The notes: generated by a model from the letters alone, not told the origin. DNA of 64,000 bases from Bdellovibrio sp. ArHS (GCF_000786105.1 NZ_JTEV01000018.1:1-64000); one strand, 5' to 3'. Positions 36,338-44,753 are shown, numbered from the stretch's first letter. Numbers and translations are program-made.

Positions 36338-37474
36338 CTACTTCAAAAGAAATGCGATCAATTCATCTTTCTGAGCCATCCCATCCTTGTAACCAATTTC
36401 AATCAGATCGGAACAAAAACCGGGATCAAAAAGCAGATAGCTAATGATCTCACTGGCGTCTTCTAACGAGCCAAGTCCCTTTAACAGATAGCGAACCACG
36501 CCGGGCAGCTTGCGCGCTTTCTGCACGGCCATCTCTCCGATATCGGCGGAAGGTGAAATAAACAGATAATCCAAAGGACGCAAACTGATTTTCTGCTGTT
36601 GATCCGAAGGAATTGCCAGCGCATATTCATTCAGGCGGCGCAGACGATCAATGTCCTGCTCAATCGCATCAAGCAAGACGCCATTTAAAATCGTGTTGAT
36701 GACCCGGGCGACATTCGGGGATTTTGTGGTCTGTTGCGCCCGCTCTTCATAGGCAATTCCGGCCTGCCGCCGAACTCCAATCACCAGAAGTTTTTCCGCG
36801 CCAAGATAGATCACTGGACTGCAAGGCGCATGATTTCGTACAGCTCCGTCACCAAAAAAGCGATCGTCGACCTGAACCGGAGGAAACAGCAGAGGAATCG
36901 CCGATGACGCCATGATGTGATCGGTCGAAATGATGGTTCTTTCGCTGTATTTTCTTCCTTTATTCCAGGAAGGCAACTGATCTTGTCCTTGAATGAAAGT
37001 GACCGTGGCAGACGTGGCATAATTGATTGCGGTGATCGCCAAGGCTTTTAAGTGACCGTCTTTAAAGTTTTGCGCCACTTTATCATAGTTCATATTGTCA
37101 TGAATCAACGTGCGCAAAGGCGAAGTTTCCAAGAGAGCTCGGCCAGGGGTTGTGCCGGTCAAAGAGCCCAGTGACAATTCACTCATCCACTGAAAACCGA
37201 TTTTACCCATGGTTAAGGCGTCGGTGGAAAACACCCGATCGACGGTAACTTCGCTCCATAATTTGACCAGAGTCTCTGAGGCATTTTTAAAGTTCTCGCA
37301 GTTTGCCGCCAAAGAACTGGCATTGATGGCGCCGGCACTGACACCAGAAAGATATTCAAACCGCGGCAGTATTCCCGATGTCTCGCTGATCTTTTGTACG
37401 GCGGCGAGGACCCCGACCTGATATGCGCCGCGAGCGCCCCCACCCGAAAGAACCAAACCCATTTTTTTCGCCAT
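36338..37474 (-). CDS. Patatin-like phospholipase
   Basis: 378 residues from ATG 37474 (AAGGG eight bases upstream). A TTG 13 codons higher is in frame but lies in a hairpin stem. Patatin Ser-Asp dyad lipase: oxyanion loop LSGGGARGAYQ at the N-terminus, nucleophile Ser46 in GVSAG, and catalytic Asp209 in FFGDGAVRN. No signal peptide. Bacterial patatins release fatty acids from membrane phospholipids and some are secreted effectors; in a predator an attack on prey or own membranes is conceivable but inferred. The C-terminal third (about 260-378) is helical. Follows the TonB receptor by 94 bases. Confidence 0.92.
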   Translation of the reverse strand: MAKKMGLVLSGGGARGAYQVGVLAAVQKISETSGILPRFEYLSGVSAGAINASSLAANCENFKNASETLVKLWSEVTVDRVFSTDALTMGKIGFQWMSELSLGSLTGTTPGRALLETSPLRTLIHDNMNYDKVAQNFKDGHLKALAITAINYATSATVTFIQGQDQLPSWNKGRKYSERTIISTDHIMASSAIPLLFPPVQVDDRFFGDGAVRNHAPCSPVIYLGAEKLLVIGVRRQAGIAYEERAQQTTKSPNVARVINTILNGVLLDAIEQDIDRLRRLNEYALAIPSDQQQKISLRPLDYLFISPSADIGEMAVQKARKLPGVVRYLLKGLGSLEDASEIISYLLFDPGFCSDLIEIGYKDGMAQKDELIAFLLK

Positions 37475-37484
37475 CGTGACCGCC

Positions 37485-37515
37485 CTTTGAGCGAGAGAAA
37501 TCCTCTCACTCAAAG
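37485..37515 (-). promoter_or_regulatory. Hairpin in the patatin leader touching the ribosome binding site
   Basis: Stem CTTTGAGCGAGAG / CTCTCACTCAAAG (plus-strand view, one mismatch), loop AAATC. On the minus strand the 3' arm runs into the AAGGG Shine-Dalgarno at 37487-37483, so folding could limit patatin translation. On the plus strand it is followed by TTTTT and could equally stop antisense transcription. Confidence 0.5.
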
Positions 37516-37568
37516 TTTTTCACTGTTGGGTCCTTTTTGCCAGTACAAAAAAGAAGTCTATCGCTGGA

Positions 37569-39668
37569 CTACAAGTCGTAGTTCAAGCCCACCACAAAGG
37601 ACCGACCTTTCCCGGCCACAGGGGATTTTCCGTTTAAAATATCTTTACCTCCCAAGGGCAGATCGTATTGAGTATCGAACACATTAAGGACCTGCAAAGA
37701 CGTCGTGAAGGCAGTCCCCCATTTGTATTCAGTCCCCAAGTCCGCGGTCGCATAGGCGCCGGTTTTATGCTCGTTTCTGATCCCCGAGACATCTTCTTTC
37801 GCGGCCACCATGTGCACTTCCGCTCTGTTTTTCCACTTGGAGGTTTCCTGATTTAGAATCAACTTACCATTCCAAGGCATCTGATTGTATAAGTCCGACA
37901 CGCCATCCTTGCGATAGCCGCGAGTAAAACTGGTAAGAGCTTTGATATTGAAAGCACCATAGCTTTCTGTTTGCAGGAAATCCCAAGAGACTGAAGCCTC
38001 TGTTCCAAAAATGATCGCATCATGATTTGCAAACTGTAAATAGCGAACGCCCGTATCACTTCCCGTTGTCGAGATGTATTTTAAATCCGCGTCGATGTAA
38101 TCTTGAATTTCAGAGTAATAAGGAGTGATCTCGATGTGTGCTCCTTGTGCGGACTGATAAAAGTAGCTGGCGCTAAGGATGTGCGAGACTTCAGGTCGCA
38201 AATTTATATTTCCGACATAACCATTCCCATCACCAAACCAGTTAATCATTCGCATGTCCATACGTACGGGATTGGACGTCGCCAGTGTCGACTGTAAGCC
38301 CGCCCACGTATAACGTTCATACAGATTCGGAGAGCGGGACTTACGACCCAGCCCCAGGACTATCTTTTGTGATTCTGAAATCTGATACGCGTTCAACCAC
38401 GTCATATCGTAATTCACATCCGTTTTATTTCGTTCCAGACTGTTGAAGTAGGCCTCATCGGCTGGCGCATTGCTGGTATTGTTATATCCCTGAACACGGC
38501 CCGTATCCATACTCACCACATCGACCCGCGCCCCTATATTCGTACTGTACGAAGAGTTCCACTGGGTTTCATTCTCGACAAAAAAGGCATATCTGTCGCG
38601 ATGGCCATCATTGATATTTACGAAGTTATTCGGCGACATGCCGCCCATCCCCGAAACCGGCGTCCACCAGTCATTCAGGGAGTAAAAATTCACCTCCACG
38701 CCTGCGGAAGTGTCAGAGGTCTGCGATGAAATAAGATGAGATTTTGCAAGCAAGTTGGTCTCTTTAGAGTCCGTATACATCGGCATTTGACCCGAGCTAT
38801 AATCACGAAGCTTATCCATATAGTGATCGACGTTTTGATGGCTTAACGAGACGTCACTCTTTAGCGTGCCAAGAAGCCCCCGGTATTTTACATTGTACTT
38901 CATCGCCGTGTTTTCAAGCATGTCCATGTATTGATTGACGAAGCCCTGCTTGGGCACCGCCGTTCGCCCGACCCGAAACGAGAGCGTCCCGTCGGCTAAC
39001 TTACGCGCATAAACCAGACTGTGGTTGTTTTGTTCATAGGCGGTTCTTTTAACGATATCGCTTTTTCCGTTTTTGTAGTCTCGGGCCTTTTCATCCGTTC
39101 CATAGTAGCCCACGGAATTGCTCAGATCAGCAAACCCCACATGCGCTGATAAATTTAAATAATCTTCATTGGAGCCATAAATCGAGGAAAACTGCCCAGA
39201 GTATCGCGACTCACCGGATGTGAAGCCGGGATGTTGAGTATTCACCAAAATACTTCCCCCCAGACTGTCTCCACCTAAAGACACTGGCGTAATTCCTGGA
39301 ATGGCGGTGATCGCTTCCACTTGAAAAGAAGATATATAACTTAAAGCAGGATTCATGTGATTAGGACAAGAGGCCGTCACTCCGACTCCATCAACCTTCA
39401 CATTCACCCGGTCCGAAGACACCCCGTGCATTACCGGAAGCGACGAAATGCCCCCGCCTGTCTGCATTTGCACGGACGGTTCTTCATCAAGAGCTTTGAG
39501 CGAATCCCCTTGCGTCCGTGTTCGTCGTTCAAGATGCCCGGTTTTATTTGAATCCTGAATGGTCACGGTCGGCAGTGTGTCTGCCGACCCCTCTGCGAAG
39601 ACGACTCCGGAATAAACCGCCATTAAAACGTATAAAGACAACCCGCACACCTTTGATTTATTCATCAT
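37569..39668 (-). CDS. TonB-dependent outer-membrane receptor, OprC/NosA copper-receptor type
   Basis: 699 residues with signal peptide (MMNKSKVCGLSLYVLMAVYS..., cleavage near VFA). Plug domain about 45-150, then a 22-strand-type barrel closing with VVGLNYDL. The plug has the block CPNHMNPALSYI followed by PGITPVSLGGDSLGGSI, which I associate with OprC/NosA copper receptors. The CxxxM copper motif is present as Cys101/Met105, and an HxM candidate as His282/Met284 (VDHYMDK). Likely imports copper or a copper complex with TonB energy. No copper enzyme gene is adjacent. AGGGGGG before ATG. The TonB box is unclear; LPTVTIQDS at 32-40 is a candidate. Confidence 0.87.
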   Translation of the reverse strand: MMNKSKVCGLSLYVLMAVYSGVVFAEGSADTLPTVTIQDSNKTGHLERRTRTQGDSLKALDEEPSVQMQTGGGISSLPVMHGVSSDRVNVKVDGVGVTASCPNHMNPALSYISSFQVEAITAIPGITPVSLGGDSLGGSILVNTQHPGFTSGESRYSGQFSSIYGSNEDYLNLSAHVGFADLSNSVGYYGTDEKARDYKNGKSDIVKRTAYEQNNHSLVYARKLADGTLSFRVGRTAVPKQGFVNQYMDMLENTAMKYNVKYRGLLGTLKSDVSLSHQNVDHYMDKLRDYSSGQMPMYTDSKETNLLAKSHLISSQTSDTSAGVEVNFYSLNDWWTPVSGMGGMSPNNFVNINDGHRDRYAFFVENETQWNSSYSTNIGARVDVVSMDTGRVQGYNNTSNAPADEAYFNSLERNKTDVNYDMTWLNAYQISESQKIVLGLGRKSRSPNLYERYTWAGLQSTLATSNPVRMDMRMINWFGDGNGYVGNINLRPEVSHILSASYFYQSAQGAHIEITPYYSEIQDYIDADLKYISTTGSDTGVRYLQFANHDAIIFGTEASVSWDFLQTESYGAFNIKALTSFTRGYRKDGVSDLYNQMPWNGKLILNQETSKWKNRAEVHMVAAKEDVSGIRNEHKTGAYATADLGTEYKWGTAFTTSLQVLNVFDTQYDLPLGGKDILNGKSPVAGKGRSFVVGLNYDL

Positions 39669-39851
39669 CCCCCCTATGAACTAAGGAAAGATTATTGCTA
39701 TTTTTCATCCCCCTGAGCAGGCAGCAAATCGTAGCGGGGGCAAAAGTCGAGAGGTCATTTGTAGGATGTGGCGTATAAAAGTGCCTGATTCTTGTGCTTT
39801 TTATTTGCAAAGAGCTCATCCAAATCAGAATATCCTCGCGCGGAGGTACCT

Positions 39852-40376
39852 ATGAAGTTGCTAATTTCGTCTATCCTGAGCCTGATTTTTTTGGGAGCCA
39901 TTCCTGCGGAGGCACAACTGCGTGAAACAGCTTCGGAAGTCAGTTTTGAGCTGACCCATCCCAAAGAAGCTCGCGCCATCTATCAGTATTTGGCTTTGCC
40001 TGTTCAGTGGGGCGATAAGGTCACCGGAAAACCTCATCAATATAAATTCTACGCAGACAAAGCAGGTGCCATGAACCTTTACTGTGATCTGGTGGCTGGA
40101 AATCCTCGTTGTATCCTAACTTTAAAAAAGATCCTCAGCACGGATATGACAGAAGTGCATAACGACGATCAGCAAATCCAAGTGGCTCTTTTTGATCCTC
40201 AAGATGCCGAGCCGCTATTTAAGTCTTTGCTAATCAAAGGCATCGAACATGGTGGTTACGAGATCCGCGCTCTGATGGACGAAGCTATGAACTTTTCTAT
40301 TTCCTGCATGAAGGACGTCGCCAATTATACGGGAACGTCCTGTCAGATTTATATTTTTAAAGGAAATAAAATCTAA
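39852..40376 (+). CDS. Exported protein, unrecognised
   Basis: 174 residues from ATG 39852 (GGAGG five bases upstream; 20 upstream in-frame codons rejected). Signal peptide MKLLISSILSLIFLGAIPAEA. The mature part has four cysteines (YCDLV, PRCILT, ISCMKD, TSCQIY), likely two disulfides, with mixed alpha/beta character. Divergent from the copper receptor with a shared 183-base intergenic region, so joint regulation is possible. No family recognised. Confidence 0.78.
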   Translation: MKLLISSILSLIFLGAIPAEAQLRETASEVSFELTHPKEARAIYQYLALPVQWGDKVTGKPHQYKFYADKAGAMNLYCDLVAGNPRCILTLKKILSTDMTEVHNDDQQIQVALFDPQDAEPLFKSLLIKGIEHGGYEIRALMDEAMNFSISCMKDVANYTGTSCQIYIFKGNKI

Positions 40377-40416
40377 AAAGTGATTCAGCAGCCCGGTTTC
40401 CAGGCAAGTAGTGTAC

Positions 40417-41208
40417 TTATAAAATCTCAATGGGATCGTTGCTTCGGATGATCCCCTCGTTTTCAGGAATCCAGAGTGCACCGAACACAACTCCTCTTTC
40501 TTCTTTGCGATAAGTCGATAAAGTCTTAAGAGGTTCAGGTCCGGTCTTTTCGCCGGTCTTCTGATCAATAGTAATGATCGAACAGCGCGTGCACTTTTTA
40601 GGTTGAGAAAAAATCACTTCACCAATGCGTATGCGACTCCATTGGTCTTCGACAAAAGCCTGCGGACCGCTGAAAACAATATTCGCACGAAAACGATCCA
40701 AAGGGACCGGCTCTGCCAATCTGGCATTAAGGTCTTCCAAACTTTTTAAATTAAGCAGGGACAAAGGACGTCCGTCGGCAAAACGCACCTCGGGTTGCCA
40801 GGACTCTTCATTGACAGAACGCACTCGACGCTGCGAAAAAGGCGCGTATCGAACCAGCCTACAGTTCACGCCCAAGTACTGAGAAATTCCCTGCGAGTAT
40901 AAATCCGGCTCCAGTGCCGCTTCAAAACTGTCATTCCAAACTTGAACGGTGATTCTTCTTTGCCAAGAATTCTTCTTGGAAATTTTAAAAAACATCTTCT
41001 GAAAACCTACGGTCAAAGAAGTCTCGTCCTGAAAAACCTCAATGGTCGCCAGCTTCGGAACCGTTCTTTGTGATAAGAACTTGCCATTTTCATCCACCAA
41101 CATCCACTGGCGGTCCCCCTCCGGCCCTTCCGACGTGATTTTCATTTCTTTCACACTTTGTGCCCGGGCGGATTTAATGGGATAAATAAAAAGCTCTTCG
41201 ATTTTCAT
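40417..41208 (-). CDS. MOSC domain protein (YcbX/mARC type)
   Basis: 263 residues from ATG 41208; ATG/ATT codons 6-12 residues upstream (MQQKES...) are alternatives since no start has a good ribosome binding site. N-terminal MOSC_N beta-barrel (MKIEELFIYPIKSARAQSV, EGPEGDRQWMLVD) about 1-115, then MOSC (about 120-263) with DGRPLSLLN, RFRANIV and the molybdenum-cofactor cysteine in PKKCTRCSIITIDQKTG. E. coli YcbX reduces N-hydroxylated bases with molybdenum cofactor; the same activity is expected but no reductase partner domain (2Fe-2S) is present here. Confidence 0.88.
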   Translation of the reverse strand: MKIEELFIYPIKSARAQSVKEMKITSEGPEGDRQWMLVDENGKFLSQRTVPKLATIEVFQDETSLTVGFQKMFFKISKKNSWQRRITVQVWNDSFEAALEPDLYSQGISQYLGVNCRLVRYAPFSQRRVRSVNEESWQPEVRFADGRPLSLLNLKSLEDLNARLAEPVPLDRFRANIVFSGPQAFVEDQWSRIRIGEVIFSQPKKCTRCSIITIDQKTGEKTGPEPLKTLSTYRKEERGVVFGALWIPENEGIIRSNDPIEIL

Positions 41209-41273
41209 ACCTAAGATGCTTTCTTTTTGTTGCATTAAAATCAAGCCTAAACTGCCGGTGTTGCATTCGGAGC

Positions 41274-41301
41274 TTGCATTTCTATATTGAATTTATATAC
41301 T
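41274..41301 (+). promoter_or_regulatory. Possible promoter upstream of the XRE regulator
   Basis: TTGCAT (41274-41279), 16-base spacer rich in A and T, TATACT (41296-41301). It would give a leader of about 200 bases before the ATG at 41508, containing the inverted repeats at 41356-41383 and 41418-41443. The same AT-rich stretch may hold the MOSC promoter on the other strand. Confidence 0.45.
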
Positions 41302-41355
41302 AAATCTGCCAAACGGCTTTGAGGCTTGGTCTGTTGCCGAAATAGACATTCGTGG

Positions 41356-41383
41356 AGCTGATTTCTTTCCTTCGCAATCAGCT
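41356..41383. repeat. Inverted repeat in the XRE leader
   Basis: AGCTGATT (41356-41363) and AATCAGCT (41376-41383), perfect 8-base arms with a 12-base pyrimidine-rich loop. Confidence 0.6.
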
Positions 41384-41417
41384 TGATTAAGACACATCGA
41401 AAATAATTACCCGTTAA

Positions 41418-41443
41418 CGAGAACTTGTTCTCGCGAGCGAGAA
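41418..41443. promoter_or_regulatory. Candidate operator for the XRE regulator
   Basis: CGAGAACTTGTTCTCG is a perfect 16-base palindrome (41418-41433), and its right arm plus CGAG and CGAGAA forms a second overlapping palindrome ending at 41443. Thus three CGAGAA/TTCTCG half-sites alternate within 26 bases, 65 bases before the regulator gene. This is the usual appearance of a binding site for a dimeric helix-turn-helix protein. Confidence 0.55.
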
Positions 41444-41507
41444 TTTTGTACCTGATCCAAGAAAGTTTTTAAAAACTAAGATTGGTTTGGTCGAAAGGTC
41501 TTTTTCT

Positions 41508-41813
41508 ATGAGCCTGACTCAAAGTTTACGTCGCATCCTGGATGATCGAAAGATCACCGTAGCTCAATTGGCTCGCCAATCGGGAGTGCCCGCCAAAACA
41601 ATCTATCACTGGCTGGCAGGTCAGCAGCCGCGCAAGATAGAGCATCTTTTTCGTATTTGCGACACGCTTCATCTGACGATGGAAGAGCTTTATGGACGCA
41701 CCAAGAAAGATCCGCCTCTACACCTAAGCTCGGCGCGCCTGAACGAACAAATCAATGCGGGAATATTTGAAGTCATTCTACGCCCCTATGGAAAGTGCCA
41801 GGATGATGCATGA
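41508..41813 (+). CDS. XRE-family helix-turn-helix regulator
   Basis: 101 residues from ATG 41508 (AAAGG nine bases upstream). The HTH_3 domain covers about 3-62: LRRILDDRKITVAQLARQSGVPAKTIYHWLAG with the recognition helix around PAKTIYHWL. The C-terminal 40 residues (LNEQINAGIFEVILRPYGK) have no recognised domain. It is preceded by a palindromic site and overlaps the next gene by 4 bases (ATGA), so it probably controls itself and its membrane partner. Confidence 0.88.
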   Translation: MSLTQSLRRILDDRKITVAQLARQSGVPAKTIYHWLAGQQPRKIEHLFRICDTLHLTMEELYGRTKKDPPLHLSSARLNEQINAGIFEVILRPYGKCQDDA

Positions 41814-42328
41814 CCGAGTCCTTGCGCCTTTCAATGACGGCCCTAATCCTAGTTCTGGGTCTTTTGCTTTTAGCCGAAGCAAATACACCTCACTCCTTTC
41901 TGTGGCATGAGGCTTCGGAAAGATATCGATTCTATCAAGTCGCCGAAAAATTTCAGATCACAACACAGGACTTATTGGAAAACCCTCAGGCCTGTGCCCT
42001 GTTTTTATTGCGCGGGAAAAAAGATATTATCTACGAAGGCGCGACCCCCAAAAACTCGGCGGTCACCCTGGAGCTAACGACCGAGATGCTTCACCGAATT
42101 CCTCCACCACTACAGGTCCGCAAGCTGTGGTTGGAGGCATACCAGCACAAAAAGGACATTCGCAAAATCGACGGAAAACTTTATAGACAACTTACAACTC
42201 GGCTGAACTTCATCTTAGGGCTCACAACCAGCCCCTGGATTGAAGCTAAGAAGATCTCCATTCCTGTGACTATCAACACCAATGAAGAAGGCAAAATACT
42301 AGACTGTGCGGCCCAGACAGACCTCTAG
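41810..42328 (+). CDS. Exported or membrane-anchored protein coupled to the XRE regulator
   Basis: 172 residues. Hydrophobic segment LSMTALILVLGLLLLAEA near the N-terminus is either a signal peptide or an anchor. The remainder is soluble: two cysteines (PQACALF, LDCAAQ) and a central stretch LWLEAYQHKKDIRKIDGKLYRQL of helical character. Translation is coupled to the regulator gene by a 4-base overlap. I do not recognise the family. The pairing of a small DNA-binding protein with an envelope protein suggests a sensing pair, but this is inference. Confidence 0.75.
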   Translation: MTESLRLSMTALILVLGLLLLAEANTPHSFLWHEASERYRFYQVAEKFQITTQDLLENPQACALFLLRGKKDIIYEGATPKNSAVTLELTTEMLHRIPPPLQVRKLWLEAYQHKKDIRKIDGKLYRQLTTRLNFILGLTTSPWIEAKKISIPVTINTNEEGKILDCAAQTDL

Positions 42329-42335
42329 AAATAAA

Positions 42336-42400
42336 AAAGGCCCCGCTCTTGAAAACTGACCGTCACAGTGACAGTCAGTCTATCCTTAGCCAAGGCCTTT
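42336..42400. terminator. Branched inverted repeat between convergent genes, terminator-like
   Basis: Outer arms AAAGGCC (42336-42342) and GGCCTTT (42394-42400) enclose a second hairpin ACTGACCGTCAC / GTGACAGTCAGT (42355-42379, one mismatch). A T6 run follows on the minus strand, so it best suits the deoxyhypusine-synthase-like gene (stop 42422), but it could serve both directions. Confidence 0.55.
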
Positions 42401-42421
42401 GGTGGAACATTCAAAATCAGA

Positions 42422-43393
42422 TTACCAACCTAATACGTAACCGAAAATCAACGGCGCACAGATTGTGGCGTCAGATTCAACGATGTAGCTCGGTGTTGTC
42501 GGAGCCAATTTACCCCAAGTGATTTTTTCATTGGGAATAGCACCGGAATAAGAACCGTAAGAAGTTGTCGAGTCAGAGATCTGACAGAAGTAGCTCCACA
42601 AAGGAACATCTTCGTGTCCTAAATCCTGCTCAAGCATCGGCACCACGCAGATCGGGAAATCGCCTGCAATACCGCCACCGATTTGGAAGAAGCCTACAGG
42701 AGCCGCCTTTGAAGCACCCATGTACCACTCAGCCCAAGTTTTCATGTACTCAATACCACCTTTGACTGTGGTGGATTTTTTCACGTCGCCTTTAATGCAG
42801 TGACCAGCAAAGATGTTGCCCAATGTAGAGTCTTCCCAACCTGGAACAACCATCGGAAGATTCTTTTCCGCCGCCGCCAACAACCAAGAATTTTTCGGAT
42901 CAATCTGGTAGTACTGTTCAAGTTTTCCAGAAAGAAGAATTTTGTACATGAACTCGTGCGGGAAATAAGACTCGCCTTTTTTATCAGCGTCTTGCCAATA
43001 TTCCAAAACAACGTTTTCAATACGGCGAATCGCCTCTTCTTCAGGAATGCAAGTGTCAGTCACGCGATTTAAATGCTTTTCCAAAAGCTTTTGTTCATCT
43101 TGAGGAGTCAAGTCGCGGTAGTTCGGAATACGCTCGTAGTGATTATGCGCAACCAAGTTGAATACATCTTCTTCAAGGTTGGCACCTGTGCAAGAGATAG
43201 CGTGAACTTTTCCTTGGCGGATCATTTCAGCCAAAGAAAGACCCAATTCTGCCGTCGACATAGCGCCCGCAAGTGTCACCAGCATTTGGCCTTTGTTATC
43301 GATGTGCTTTTTGTAACCTTTAGCAGCGTCTTTAAGTGCCGCCGCATTGAAGTGGCGATAATGATGATCGATAAACTGAGTAATTGGTCCCAT
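42422..43393 (-). CDS. Deoxyhypusine synthase family protein
   Basis: 323 residues, full domain. The eukaryotic enzyme transfers the aminobutyl group of spermidine to a lysine of eIF5A. Family blocks seen: QMLVTLAGAMSTAELG (NAD-binding), ISCTGANLEEDVFNL, SYFPHEFMYKIL, GGGIAGDFPICVVPM, and TWGKLAPTTPSYIVESDATICAPL, where the active-site lysine is kept. Bacteria lack eIF5A; their homologues have been linked to polyamine metabolism such as homospermidine-type reactions, so the substrate here is open. AAGGAG six bases before ATG. No other polyamine gene is nearby. Confidence 0.88.
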   Translation of the reverse strand: MGPITQFIDHHYRHFNAAALKDAAKGYKKHIDNKGQMLVTLAGAMSTAELGLSLAEMIRQGKVHAISCTGANLEEDVFNLVAHNHYERIPNYRDLTPQDEQKLLEKHLNRVTDTCIPEEEAIRRIENVVLEYWQDADKKGESYFPHEFMYKILLSGKLEQYYQIDPKNSWLLAAAEKNLPMVVPGWEDSTLGNIFAGHCIKGDVKKSTTVKGGIEYMKTWAEWYMGASKAAPVGFFQIGGGIAGDFPICVVPMLEQDLGHEDVPLWSYFCQISDSTTSYGSYSGAIPNEKITWGKLAPTTPSYIVESDATICAPLIFGYVLGW

Positions 43394-43505
43394 TTCTAGC
43401 TCCTTATGTATTTAATGAAAGCTGAAAGGCTTCACCCATGTGAAAACCGTTAAAGACTTCTAGCTGCCATCAAAGCACCAGAAGGTAGCACTTTTACTGC
43501 AAAAC

Positions 43506-44561
43506 TCAAGCAGAGAATGGCTTTTGCGCGACAACGGCTTTGGCAAAAAAACCCTGATCTTTGCGGATTTTCTCAAAGCCCTGATAGGACAACAAACCCT
43601 CCATGGGATTCACCGTGTAGTTCTTGTAAAAAGGTTCATGAAAATCCACAGGGAATTGCTCTAAGGCCCAATCGAAATCCTTGGCGTCTTCTTTTTGCAC
43701 AGAGTCGACAAAACCACAGACACCACCCTCTTTTAAAACTCGATAAGCTTCTGCAATGGCTTGTCGACGAATTTCCAAAGGCAACTCGTGAAAAAGAAAA
43801 CAAGAATAAACCAGATCAAACTTGCCCGCTTGAAACGGCAAGTCCTCGGCGGCCCCTTGCACGAAATCCACCCGAGCAAAATCATGTAAATTGTCTTGGG
43901 CCTTTTTCAAATAGGGATAACTTAAATCCAAGACGGTGATTCGCGCCTTTGGAAACGCCAGTTTCATAAAGCGAGTCAGGCGCCCCGTCCCCGCAGCCAC
44001 TTCCAGAAAATGCAACCCTTCCCCTTGTCCCGGATAGATGTCTTTCACCAGAGGTATAATCAATCGGCGCATGGCATCGGCCGCGCCAGAAAAAAGAATT
44101 TCCACCTGATGTTCGTAAAGGTCTGCGGATTGTTTGGTCAGATAACCGCCGGTTTGAAAGTGAAAATTACGCTGGTAGTATTCCGGCAGCTCTTTCAGGA
44201 ATTCATTGGCTTCGTCACCAAAGTCCTTATTTCTTTTGTCTGTGCGACGCTTCGCAATTTGATAGCCATCCATGATGATTCGCGGATAACGGCGAAAATG
44301 TTCGGTCAAATTTTCTGGTTTTAGTACGTCAATGGGATAGTAACCGTGTTGAATATTGTCGGCGTCTTTTTTTAACAACTGATAAAGTTCCGCATATGCC
44401 CGTTTCATTTTCGCCAATTCTAAAGACTGTGGATGCCTTCTTTTGCCAGTCGTCAGAAATTCAAAAATCGGCAGTGAAAACTGCTGGGCCGCAAAGTGAG
44501 CGGACCGAGCCAAAGAATATCCCAGAGTGATTTTATCCTGGTATGGAATCTTGAGCTTCAT
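43506..44561 (-). CDS. SAM-dependent methyltransferase, class I
   Basis: 351 residues from ATG 44561 (GAGG seven bases upstream). The N-terminal ~170 residues are helical and unrecognised. The Rossmann methyltransferase domain covers about 180-330: motif I FLEVAAGTGRLTRFM, motif II acidic residue ITVLDLSYPYLKKA, FVQGAAEDLPF, motif IV FDLVYSCFLFHELP, and AYRVLKEGGVCGFVDSVQ. This pattern is Methyltransf_11 (small molecule, UbiE-like). The fused N-terminal domain with DNIQHGYYPIDVLKPE recalls proteins annotated only as methyltransferases. Substrate unknown. Confidence 0.87.
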   Translation of the reverse strand: MKLKIPYQDKITLGYSLARSAHFAAQQFSLPIFEFLTTGKRRHPQSLELAKMKRAYAELYQLLKKDADNIQHGYYPIDVLKPENLTEHFRRYPRIIMDGYQIAKRRTDKRNKDFGDEANEFLKELPEYYQRNFHFQTGGYLTKQSADLYEHQVEILFSGAADAMRRLIIPLVKDIYPGQGEGLHFLEVAAGTGRLTRFMKLAFPKARITVLDLSYPYLKKAQDNLHDFARVDFVQGAAEDLPFQAGKFDLVYSCFLFHELPLEIRRQAIAEAYRVLKEGGVCGFVDSVQKEDAKDFDWALEQFPVDFHEPFYKNYTVNPMEGLLSYQGFEKIRKDQGFFAKAVVAQKPFSA

Positions 44562-44627
44562 GGCGGCACCTCTTTCGCAATTCAGGTTACTGCGAACTGA
44601 GGCGCAACTCAAGCGAGCACTGCGGTG

Positions 44628-44753
44628 TTATTTTGCTTTAGGAGGTTGCGCTAACTTCTTCTGCTGATACCAGTGCCGAAAAGTCAGACCCAACATTACA
44701 AAGCCCGTCAAAATCACCAATGCAACAAGCGTGAACCAAGCAGCAACGATCAT
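44628..44753 (-). CDS. 41-residue single-span membrane protein coupled to tcdA
   Basis: Short frame MIVAAWFTLVALVILTGFVM... ending QPPKAK: one hydrophobic span (about 2-24) followed by a basic tail HWYQQKK. The ATG overlaps the tcdA stop (ATGA, 44750-44753), the same 4-base overlap that joins tcdA to tatD, so the three genes look like one transcript with coupled translation. Short size means chance ORFs must be considered; the overlap and the membrane-helix/positive-tail pattern support it. No family recognised. Confidence 0.6.
   Translation of the reverse strand: MIVAAWFTLVALVILTGFVMLGLTFRHWYQQKKLAQPPKAK

Noticed and set aside
39669-39851. Possible riboswitch or metal operator between copper receptor and exported-protein genes
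   Set aside because: No recognisable aptamer or palindrome; only scattered promoter-like hexamers with poor spacing.
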